Shown one piece after another: positions 1 to 5,374 of a stretch of 5,374 nt of DNA; position 1 is the first letter of the stretch, and each line of letters starts with the position of its first letter. The DNA comes from an uncultured Bacteroidota bacterium (GTDB lineage: Bacteria > Bacteroidota > Bacteroidia > Chitinophagales > Chitinophagaceae), in NCBI GenBank assembly GCA_903851455.1, contig CAINOM010000667.1, forward strand, positions 1 to 5,374. Direction: 5' to 3'. A program made the translations under genes and the position numbers. The notes under the pieces are model-generated. The model was not told the DNA's origin and did not search any database. It was given only the letters and a program-made list of their open reading frames with translations.

Positions 1-40
1 ATTTGTTTTAACTTCGCCCCTGCACTATCGTCTACACAAA

Positions 41-1330
41 ATGAAATATCTACCAATTCCATCAAAACTATACGAGCAAAACAGGCAGCGCTTTATAAAG
101 AAGATGAAGCCGAACTCTTTGGCCATATTCCCCGCCAGCCCGGTATTCCCGAAGAGCGGCGACGGCACCTATGGTTATAAGCCGGATGCAGATGTGCTAT
201 GGCTGTCGGGCATCACACAGGAAAAAACGATCGTAGTGCTCTACCCCGACAACCCGGATAAGAACATGCGCGAGGTGCTCATCCTGCTGCGCCCTAATGA
301 GCTGATGGAAAAATGGGTAGGCCACAAACTGCGCAAGGATGAAGCGACCGCGATATCAGGTATTAAGAGTGTGCAGTGGCTGGATGGTTTTGATACCCAA
401 CTACAGGTGATGATGAACAGCGCTGACACGGTATATCTCAATACCAACGAACACAACCGCCTGGATACGGAGCTTTACCGCACCGACCTCGTTTTTGTGG
501 AGGAGGTAATAAAGAAATACCCGGTACACACCTATGATCGCGCAGCGCGCATCATGAAAGAATTGCGCAACATAAAGACAAAGGAAGAAATAGACGTAAC
601 CAAAACAGCAATAGATATTACCGCCAAAGCATTGGACCGCGTACTGAAGTTCGTGAAGCCCGGTGTGATGGAATATGAGATCGAAGCAGAGATAACGCAT
701 GAGTTCCTGCGCAACCGCGCCACGGGCCATGCTTATGGCTGTATCATAGCATCAGGCGACCGTGCGCGCACCCTGCATTATGAAGAGAACAACCAGGAGT
801 GTAAAGACGGTGAGCTGCTGCTCATGGACTTCGGCGCAGAATACGGCAACTACAATGCCGATCTCACCCGCACCATCCCGGTAAACGGCAAATTCACCAA
901 GCGTCAGAAAGAAGTATACAATGCTTGCCTCGCCGTGCATAATCACGGTAAGAAGATACTCAAGCCCGGCCTGCCTTTCCAGGACTATGTGAAGAGTATA
1001 AATGCCGAAATGGAAAAGCAGCTGCTTAAAATAGGGCTTATCACTAAAGAAGATATTAAGAAACAAGACCCCGACAATCCTGCTTTCCGCAAGTATTTCT
1101 ACCATGGCGTTACCCACTACCTGGGCATTGTTGTTCACGATGTAGGCTCTTATATGGATACGGTAAAAGAAGGTATGTTGTTCACTATTGAGCCCGGTAT
1201 CTATATAGAAGAGGAAAAAATGGGCATCCGTATTGAGAACAATATCTGGATCACTAAGAACGGTAATATTGATCTCTTTAAAGACATGCCGATAACGGTG
1301 GAGGAGATTGAAGCCGCGATGAAAAAATAA
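41..1330 (+). CDS. pepP: Xaa-Pro aminopeptidase (aminopeptidase P, M24B family)
   Basis: This 429-residue protein should be a two-metal, usually manganese, exopeptidase that removes an N-terminal residue preceding proline. It has no signal peptide or membrane segment, so it is probably cytoplasmic. An N-terminal AMP_N-type domain covers about residues 5-135, with YKPDADVLWLSG at 46-57. The pita-bread M24 domain covers about 175-425. All five expected metal ligands are visible: D263 (MDFG), D274 (ADLTRT), H359 (HGVTHYLG), E384 (TIEPG) and E399 (GIRIEN). H246, H355 and H366 match the conserved active-site histidines of E. coli PepP. Length is normal for the family. The ATG at 41 is preferred because the opening MKYLPIPSKL resembles other Bacteroidota members; no Shine-Dalgarno is evident, as is common in this phylum. 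The stop lies 12 bases before the next gene, suggesting co-transcription. Prolidase is the main alternative, but the AMP_N domain and overall motif pattern favour aminopeptidase P. Confidence 0.95.
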   Translation: MKYLPIPSKLYEQNRQRFIKKMKPNSLAIFPASPVFPKSGDGTYGYKPDADVLWLSGITQEKTIVVLYPDNPDKNMREVLILLRPNELMEKWVGHKLRKDEATAISGIKSVQWLDGFDTQLQVMMNSADTVYLNTNEHNRLDTELYRTDLVFVEEVIKKYPVHTYDRAARIMKELRNIKTKEEIDVTKTAIDITAKALDRVLKFVKPGVMEYEIEAEITHEFLRNRATGHAYGCIIASGDRARTLHYEENNQECKDGELLLMDFGAEYGNYNADLTRTIPVNGKFTKRQKEVYNACLAVHNHGKKILKPGLPFQDYVKSINAEMEKQLLKIGLITKEDIKKQDPDNPAFRKYFYHGVTHYLGIVVHDVGSYMDTVKEGMLFTIEPGIYIEEEKMGIRIENNIWITKNGNIDLFKDMPITVEEIEAAMKK

Positions 1331-1342
1331 ACTGGAACTTTT

Positions 1343-2257
1343 ATGAAGAAGATAAGCTGTTTGATACTGGCATTGTCTGCCTTTGCCGGTAGTGCCTCCG
1401 CACAATTTTATGTAAAACTGGGCGCAGGCTATGCGATCCCACAGGCGGCGCAAACCTTTGACGGCACCGGCCAGGTATATAACGGCACCCAGCACAACAC
1501 CTCCTATACCCAGACCTACACCGTCAAGCCCGCTTCCTTCTCAGCCGGCGTTCAGGGCTTCCTGGGGATCGGCTATATGTTTAGTGAGCACGTAGGCGTG
1601 GAGCTGAACGGTAATATCGGTATCAAACCAAAAAAATACACGTATTCGATTGACAGCATAATGATCGGTGGCGTGGAATCCAAGGTAAGTGTAGTGCAGC
1701 AAGCGAAGAGCCCGTTCATCCTGATGCCGGCACTGGTGCTGCAAACAGGCGGCGACAAACTTAATCTGTACACACGCTTTGGCCTCGCGCTGCCACTAAG
1801 CAACGGAATAAAAGAAGACCAGGTAATTACTAACCTGCCGGGCGCAGGCGCGGTAGAAACCGATGATTTCACCTTTAATATTAAAAACAGCTTCTCGCTC
1901 GGTTTTGCCGCCGCAGCGGGCGTGCGCTACAAGCTCAGCGACAAGCTTAGCCTTTGGGGAGAAGTAAGCCTGCTGTCTATGTCGGTATACGTGAAAGAAG
2001 CAGACCTAACGAATGTAACTGCTAATGGCCAGTACATTCCGCTGTCGCAGGTAAGCGGACCCCAGAAGATCAAGTATAGTCGTAATGCAACCGTAGACAG
2101 TAACCAAACGGTTCAGCCGGCATACTCGCAGCCTTTTAGCAATATTGGCCTCAACGTAGGCCTGTCGTTCACCTTGGGCGAAAAAAGGCAGCGCGGAAAT
2201 CACCGCATGAACAGCGATGAAGGGGAAGAAAGCAAAAAACCATTCAGAAGGCGCTAA
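1343..2257 (+). CDS. Secreted outer-membrane beta-barrel protein
   Basis: This 304-residue protein has a clear Sec signal peptide: KK at residues 2-3, a hydrophobic core at about 4-16, and a likely cleavage site ASA|Q between 20 and 21. The mature part alternates polar and non-polar residues in about eight candidate strands: roughly 21-33, 66-80, 83-94, 125-135, 140-152, 182-199, 202-217 and 265-279. Between them lie polar, Asn/Thr/Gly-rich loops such as 36-60 and 218-260. This fits a small OmpA/OmpX-like or generic outer-membrane barrel, placing it in the outer membrane; the ligand or role cannot be read from sequence. The last candidate strand ends at about residue 279 and is followed by a highly charged tail of about 25 residues ending in RRR, which is unusual because barrels normally end at an aromatic residue. 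It follows the aminopeptidase gene by 12 bases (with a weak TGGAA before the ATG), so it probably shares its transcript. No specific family is recognised. Confidence 0.85.
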   Translation: MKKISCLILALSAFAGSASAQFYVKLGAGYAIPQAAQTFDGTGQVYNGTQHNTSYTQTYTVKPASFSAGVQGFLGIGYMFSEHVGVELNGNIGIKPKKYTYSIDSIMIGGVESKVSVVQQAKSPFILMPALVLQTGGDKLNLYTRFGLALPLSNGIKEDQVITNLPGAGAVETDDFTFNIKNSFSLGFAAAAGVRYKLSDKLSLWGEVSLLSMSVYVKEADLTNVTANGQYIPLSQVSGPQKIKYSRNATVDSNQTVQPAYSQPFSNIGLNVGLSFTLGEKRQRGNHRMNSDEGEESKKPFRRR

Positions 2258-2263
2258 GTAGAA

Positions 2264-2701
2264 CTACCTCAGCCTGTCCATAGATTTTACCAGCTTGTCG
2301 TCCTTGCGAATTCCCAGGATAGCAAGGAAAAGAAATACCAGCGACATTACAGGTAAAACAGCGCCTATCCAGTAGCTGCCGCTCGTTGGTGGGGGTATGG
2401 CTTTACCCAGCCCGTTAACCCGCGCCAGCATCATTGCAATAAAACAAACAACCCCGCAAAAACTCACGAAGGTCATTGCATACTGCCGCTTTCGGTTGCC
2501 GAACATGAATATGGTGATGAGCGGCAAAATGGTGATCACCACCGCATTGAGCAGCGAAGGATAATGGTTGTTTACGTCCACCTGTCCCAAAGTATCTACG
2601 CCATTAACCACAGTATGCATCTTATAGAACGCGAAATAAAACACACCCGCGTTCAGCAAAGCAGCTAAAAAAAGAAAAATTGATTGTTTACGCTGTATCA
2701 T
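2264..2701 (-). CDS. DUF4293 family integral membrane protein
   Basis: This 145-residue protein resembles the DUF4293 family of Bacteroidota, whose function is unknown. It opens with MIQRKQSIFLF and ends with KLVKSMDRLR; both ends are characteristic as I remember the family. Four membrane segments are visible at about 7-26, 49-67, 74-93 and 110-130. Basic residues sit at the N-terminus, in the 2-3 loop (GNRKRQ, 68-73) and in the C-terminal tail, which predicts both ends in the cytoplasm. The loop at about 27-48 would face the periplasm. The start is set by the conserved opening and lies 116 bases downstream of serS on the same strand, so transcription could come from serS read-through or from its own promoter near 2751-2781. 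Its stop faces the beta-barrel gene's stop across 6 bases. Identification is from terminal motifs and topology, not a profile search. Confidence 0.85.
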   Translation of the reverse strand: MIQRKQSIFLFLAALLNAGVFYFAFYKMHTVVNGVDTLGQVDVNNHYPSLLNAVVITILPLITIFMFGNRKRQYAMTFVSFCGVVCFIAMMLARVNGLGKAIPPPTSGSYWIGAVLPVMSLVFLFLAILGIRKDDKLVKSMDRLR

Positions 2702-2713
2702 TTTGTTTTAGTG

Positions 2714-2817
2714 ATTAGGAATTTGTTCTTAGGAATTGGGATTGCTCTGATAAAACTACGACAATTTATTACCCGTTTCAATCCAAATTACTAATTCCCA
2801 ACTCCAAATTCCAAGAA
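2714..2817. repeat. A/T-rich intergenic element with imperfect inverted repeats
   Basis: The gap between serS and the DUF4293 gene is built from GGAATT-like words on its left side and AATTCC-like words on its right. ATTAGGAATTTG at 2714-2725 matches the reverse complement of 2784-2795 at 11 of 12 positions. TTCTTAGGAATTGGG at 2726-2740 can pair with 2804-2817 over about 13 base pairs with one bulge and one mismatch. GGAATTGGGA at 2732-2741 matches the reverse complement of 2796-2805 at 9 of 10. These pairings compete, so alternative folds are possible. It starts directly after the serS stop codon and could act as a 3' structure or terminator for serS, or be a dispersed intergenic repeat. Function is inference. 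Confidence 0.5.
2751..2781 (-). promoter_or_regulatory. Possible Bacteroidota-type promoter for the DUF4293 gene
   Basis: On the minus strand, TAGTTTTA (2758 down to 2751) matches the phylum's -7 consensus TAnnTTTG at five of six fixed positions. An ATTG (2782-2779), a partial match to the -33 TTTG element, lies 20 bases upstream, which is suitable spacing. The predicted transcript start near 2746 would leave a leader of about 45 bases. It overlaps the loop of the inverted-repeat element. Weak matches like this also occur by chance in A/T-rich DNA. Confidence 0.3.
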
Positions 2818-4089
2818 TTAAGAGATCATATCCTTTCCAAAATAAGGCTGTAGTGCCGCCGGTATCTTAATACCCTCGGGCGCCTGGTTGTTCTCCAGCA
2901 GGCACGCCATAATGCGTGGCAGGGCAAGTGAACTGCCGTTAAGTGAGTGCACCAGTTGTGTTTTACCGCTGCCATCCTTATACCGGATCTTCATCCTGTT
3001 TGTCTGGAAAGTTTCGAAGTTGGATACCGAGCTCACCTCAAGCCAGCGCTCCTGCGCCGCGCTGTATACCTCAAAATCGTAAGTAAGCGCAGATGCAAAG
3101 CTCATATCGCCGCCGCAAAGGCGAAGTATACGATATGGCAGGCCAAGGGATTGTATCAGTATCTCCACATGCTTCACCATACCGTCCAGCACATCATAGC
3201 TACCTGCGGGATTGGCGAGTTGCACTACTTCTACTTTATCGAATTGGTGTACACGGTTCAATCCACGCACGTCCTTGCCGTAAGAGCCGGCCTCGCGGCG
3301 GAAACAGGGTGAGTAGGCCGTCATTTTCACCGGCAATTCACTTTCCTGTATGATGGTATCACGATACAGATTCGTCACCGGCACTTCGGCGGTTGGTATC
3401 AGGTAAAAATTATCGGCCACGGCGTGGTACATCTGTCCTTCCTTGTCAGGGAGCTGTCCGGTACCATATGCCGATGCTTCATTCACCATAAAAGGCGGGC
3501 AGAACTCTTTATATCCTGCAGCCATGTTATAATCAAGAAAATAGTTGATCAGTGCACGTTGCAACCGCGCACCCTGTCCCATGAAAACAGGGAAACCGCT
3601 GCCGGTTATTTTATTACCCAGCTCAAAATCTATAAGTCCGTATTTAGCGGCAAGTTCCCAGTGAGGCAGTTTCTGCGCACTGAGATCGGGGATATTTCCG
3701 CTCTCACGCACCACTTCATTTTCTTCCGGGGTCTTGCCTGCCGGTACACTGCTGTGGGGCAGGTTGGGCAGGCGCACCAGCATATCCTGCAGTTCTGTTT
3801 CCAGGTCGCTGAGTTTTTGTGCTATATCTTTTGCCTGCTCTTTATGCAGTCCCACTTTTTCCTTCAGCAGTTCAGCACCTTCTTTATCGCCCTTGGCCAT
3901 CAGCTGGCCTATGCTCTTTGCCGCTGCATTTTGCGACGAAGCCAGTGCATCATTTTCTACCTGCAGCGCACGGCGGCGCTCATCGATGTCTATGATCTTA
4001 TCAACAAGCTCCAGCTCTTTGAAGTTTTTTTTCTTCAGTCCTGCCAGTACCAGTTCCTTGTTCTGCCTGAATAAATGTATGGGCAACAT
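2818..4089 (-). CDS. serS: Seryl-tRNA synthetase
   Basis: This 423-residue class II synthetase charges tRNA-Ser (and tRNA-Sec where present) with serine in the cytoplasm. Its length matches bacterial SerRS. Residues 1 to about 110 form the helical, coiled-coil tRNA-binding arm, rich in Lys, Glu, Ala and Leu (about 28-105). The catalytic core contains the TAEVP serine-site motif at 233-237, motif 2 with FRREAGSYGKD at 263-273 and RGLNRVHQFDKVE at 275-287 (ATP-contacting R264 and serine-site E287 region), and motif 3 with NGSSLALPR at 384-392 ending near LLENNQ at 397-402. The ALPR form of motif 3 replaces the more familiar AVGR and is, to my knowledge, usual in Bacteroidota. The ATG at 4089 gives the typical ML start before a long helix. 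A perfect -7 promoter element lies 20 bases upstream. No truncation or missing catalytic residue is seen. Confidence 0.97.
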   Translation of the reverse strand: MLPIHLFRQNKELVLAGLKKKNFKELELVDKIIDIDERRRALQVENDALASSQNAAAKSIGQLMAKGDKEGAELLKEKVGLHKEQAKDIAQKLSDLETELQDMLVRLPNLPHSSVPAGKTPEENEVVRESGNIPDLSAQKLPHWELAAKYGLIDFELGNKITGSGFPVFMGQGARLQRALINYFLDYNMAAGYKEFCPPFMVNEASAYGTGQLPDKEGQMYHAVADNFYLIPTAEVPVTNLYRDTIIQESELPVKMTAYSPCFRREAGSYGKDVRGLNRVHQFDKVEVVQLANPAGSYDVLDGMVKHVEILIQSLGLPYRILRLCGGDMSFASALTYDFEVYSAAQERWLEVSSVSNFETFQTNRMKIRYKDGSGKTQLVHSLNGSSLALPRIMACLLENNQAPEGIKIPAALQPYFGKDMIS

Positions 4090-4109
4090 AGTAGTAAAAT
4101 TATTGGTCG

Positions 4110-4117
4110 CAAAGATA
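4110..4117 (-). promoter_or_regulatory. Probable serS promoter, -7 element
   Basis: TATCTTTG, read on the minus strand from 4117 to 4110, matches the Bacteroidota -7 consensus TAnnTTTG at every fixed position. It lies 20 bases before the serS ATG, implying a leader of roughly 15 bases. No good -33 TTTG is present at the expected 19-21 base distance (around 4137-4142), so it may be weak, need an activator, or be a chance match. Confidence 0.45.
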
Positions 4118-4216
4118 ATCGAAAACCCCTTACTCCCGTGCGCCCCCGGCAGGAATTTACCATTATTAAATTCAATAGAACGCAGCCATTATCATGTTTT
4201 TCGCTCCTTCAATAAA

Positions 4217-4268
4217 ATTATTACTCGCCATAAGTGGAAAAAATATACTAGTTACGGCGGGTAATAAT
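4217..4268 (-). terminator. Hairpin, likely terminator of the ATPase gene
   Basis: The 13-base arms 4217-4229 (ATTATTACTCGCC) and 4256-4268 (GGCGGGTAATAAT) are complementary except at one position, around a 26-base loop. On the minus strand the hairpin begins 20 bases after the ATPase stop codon and is followed by TTTATTG, a modest U-rich tail. That order fits an intrinsic terminator separating the ATPase gene from serS. The exception pairs as U-G only if read on the plus strand, and the stem's G/C pairs sit near the loop rather than at the base, so it may be a weak terminator or an operator-like palindrome. Confidence 0.45.
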
Positions 4269-4288
4269 CAAACTACTTTCTCTGAAAA

Positions 4289-5374
4289 CTAAGATGAGAA
4301 CAAGGCATCCATGGTTATTTCATTGTCTGCCAGTTGCTGCTTGTATGGGTTATCTGCAAGTCCGTAGGTAGTAATAAATGTCAGCAATAGTGTCTTTCGC
4401 ATACCTGCCTGTTTGCGGAAAATCATAAGCTTGTTTTCAAGTTCGGCGGCATATTTCCTGTCTATGCTGAAGGGCTTAACACTGAATTTTATTTCACAGA
4501 TATTAATACAATGGTCTGCCCGGTCTATCAGGAGATCTATCTGCGCCGCTGCGCTCCCGGAATTATACCAGGACGATGACGTAGACTGTACCCCGCCTAT
4601 CTGCAGGCCATTTTTTATTTGTGTAGTATGCTTCAGACAAATATTCTCAAATGCATAGCCGCACCAGCTTATATAAGCTGGGGTTGTCTGCCGGCTAAGC
4701 CATTGCCCTTTTTCATTACCCTTCAGGTTTTGCATGAATTTGAAATAAAACAGCGAGAATTCATCCGTAAGACGATACAGGCTGTCCCGCTCCTTTTTTT
4801 CAAATGGGTAGGTCTTATCTATAAAACCACTTTCGGTGAGCTCTTTTAAAACTGACGTTATACCGCCGCCGGTCGGGAATTTTCCTGCCTTAAGGAGCTC
4901 AGACCGCGTAAGCCCTTTATTCTTTTTGGCAAGCGCCTGTATTACTTGTATATGTTTCTCCGGCGTATTAAATAATGCGGTATAGAGATTATCAAATTCA
5001 TTGGCCAGTACTCCATCCTTGGAAAAGCATATCTTCTCGATATTCTGTGCCGTGCTTTTCCCCCGTTCTACAGCGTTCAGGTATGCAGGCACGCCCCCCA
5101 TTACCATATATAGCTGCAATAACTGATAATGGTCCAGCACTATGTTTTTATGCCGCAGGTAGCTTTCAGTTTCTTTTAGTGTAAACGGCAGCAACCTGAT
5201 ACGCCGGGTGATGCGGTTGTGCAAACCACCTTTATTATTTACCACTTTGTCTATTATCCATGATGCAGCAGATCCGCAGATCACTACCAGTATATCCGGT
5301 CGCTGCGAAGCGAACATATTCCAGAAATAACTGAAAGACGAAAGAAAGCCGGATTTGTGACTGTCCAGCCAGGG
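4289..5374 (-). CDS. ATP-binding protein with DUF234-type C-terminal domain (5' end beyond window)
   Basis: This gene is cut by the right edge: 361 codons plus stop are inside, and I estimate about 100 residues with the Walker A motif are missing. The reading frame stays open to the edge, where PWLDSHKSGFLSSF continues the segment that follows Walker B in this ATPase family, so the ATG at 5317 is internal. Counting from the first in-window codon, CGSAASW at 33-39 is the sensor-1-like strand, GGLHNR at 49-54 and PFTLKE at 63-68 are family hallmarks, and GGVPAY at 93-98 belongs to the ATPase lid. A winged-helix-like segment follows at about 140-190. The C-terminal domain carries E243, D280, E294 and K296 (QID then CEIK), the pattern of a PD-(D/E)XK nuclease fold as proposed for DUF234. 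Cellular role is unknown; members are scattered in bacteria and archaea. GC is about 41% in sampled rows against 52% in serS, suggesting a separate history. Confidence 0.88.
   Translation of the reverse strand, partial: PWLDSHKSGFLSSFSYFWNMFASQRPDILVVICGSAASWIIDKVVNNKGGLHNRITRRIRLLPFTLKETESYLRHKNIVLDHYQLLQLYMVMGGVPAYLNAVERGKSTAQNIEKICFSKDGVLANEFDNLYTALFNTPEKHIQVIQALAKKNKGLTRSELLKAGKFPTGGGITSVLKELTESGFIDKTYPFEKKERDSLYRLTDEFSLFYFKFMQNLKGNEKGQWLSRQTTPAYISWCGYAFENICLKHTTQIKNGLQIGGVQSTSSSWYNSGSAAAQIDLLIDRADHCINICEIKFSVKPFSIDRKYAAELENKLMIFRKQAGMRKTLLLTFITTYGLADNPYKQQLADNEITMDALFSS

Noticed and set aside
9..16. TAACTTCG ahead of the aminopeptidase gene as a -7 promoter element
   Set aside because: It matches TAnnTTTG at five of six fixed positions and sits 24 bases before the ATG, but the matching -33 region would lie left of the window, so it cannot be supported.
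1343..1402. The cysteine at residue 6 of the barrel protein as a lipoprotein attachment site
   Set aside because: It is too close to the N-terminus and lies before the hydrophobic core; the ASA|Q site further on fits ordinary signal peptidase I cleavage.
752..1495. Minus-strand open frame of 247 codons across the aminopeptidase-barrel junction
   Set aside because: It is antisense to two well-supported genes, spans the boundary between them, shows no recognisable motif, and has an erratic Cys/His/aromatic-rich composition typical of a shadow frame.
2876..2947. Non-canonical motif 3 of SerRS (ALPR instead of AVGR) as evidence of an atypical or inactive synthetase
   Set aside because: The arginine is kept, the rest of the active site is intact, and this variant is, as far as I know, normal in Bacteroidota.
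3424..4074. Plus-strand open frame of 216 codons within serS
   Set aside because: It lies wholly antisense to serS, which has every catalytic motif; its Cys- and Phe-rich product looks like a shadow of the coiled-coil coding sequence.
4161..4216. Repeated CCATTAT and TTCAATA words in the serS upstream gap as direct repeats
   Set aside because: They are 7-base A/T-rich words with irregular spacing, easily expected by chance.
3734..4264. Plus-strand open frame of 176 codons running from antisense serS into the intergenic gap
   Set aside because: The Ser/Phe/Cys-rich product is the mirror of Lys/Glu/Ala codons in serS, and no promoter or ribosome site supports it.

Overview
The window reads as ordinary chromosome of a Bacteroidota bacterium, probably from the Chitinophagaceae or a nearby family. 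The evidence is a DUF4293 membrane protein (a family I know only from this phylum), a Bacteroidota-style aminopeptidase P and seryl-tRNA synthetase, a perfect TAnnTTTG promoter element ahead of serS, and A/T-rich leaders without clear Shine-Dalgarno sequences. The family-level placement is an impression from sequence style, not a computed result.

Layout, left to right. On the plus strand, a full-length cytoplasmic Xaa-Pro aminopeptidase (41-1330) is followed after 12 bases by a secreted outer-membrane beta-barrel protein (1343-2257); these are probably co-transcribed. The barrel gene meets a minus-strand DUF4293 gene (2264-2701) tail to tail with only 6 bases between the stop codons. Upstream of the DUF4293 gene, 116 A/T-rich bases (2702-2817) hold an imperfect inverted-repeat element and a possible promoter. 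Next comes serS on the minus strand (2818-4089). A 199-base gap (4090-4288) carries the probable serS promoter and a hairpin that could terminate the gene to its right. That last gene (4289-5374, minus strand) is the C-terminal part of an ATP-binding protein with a DUF234-type, nuclease-like C-terminal domain; its start lies beyond the right edge.

The genes do not form one pathway. Peptide processing, seryl-tRNA charging and two envelope proteins are housekeeping or lineage-typical. The ATPase is the only accessory-looking gene and is clearly more A/T-rich than serS. I found no CRISPR array, tRNA or rRNA gene, transposase or attachment site. I do not see convincing evidence of an undescribed system; the ATPase with its intact putative nuclease residues and the intergenic inverted repeats are the items most worth a second look.
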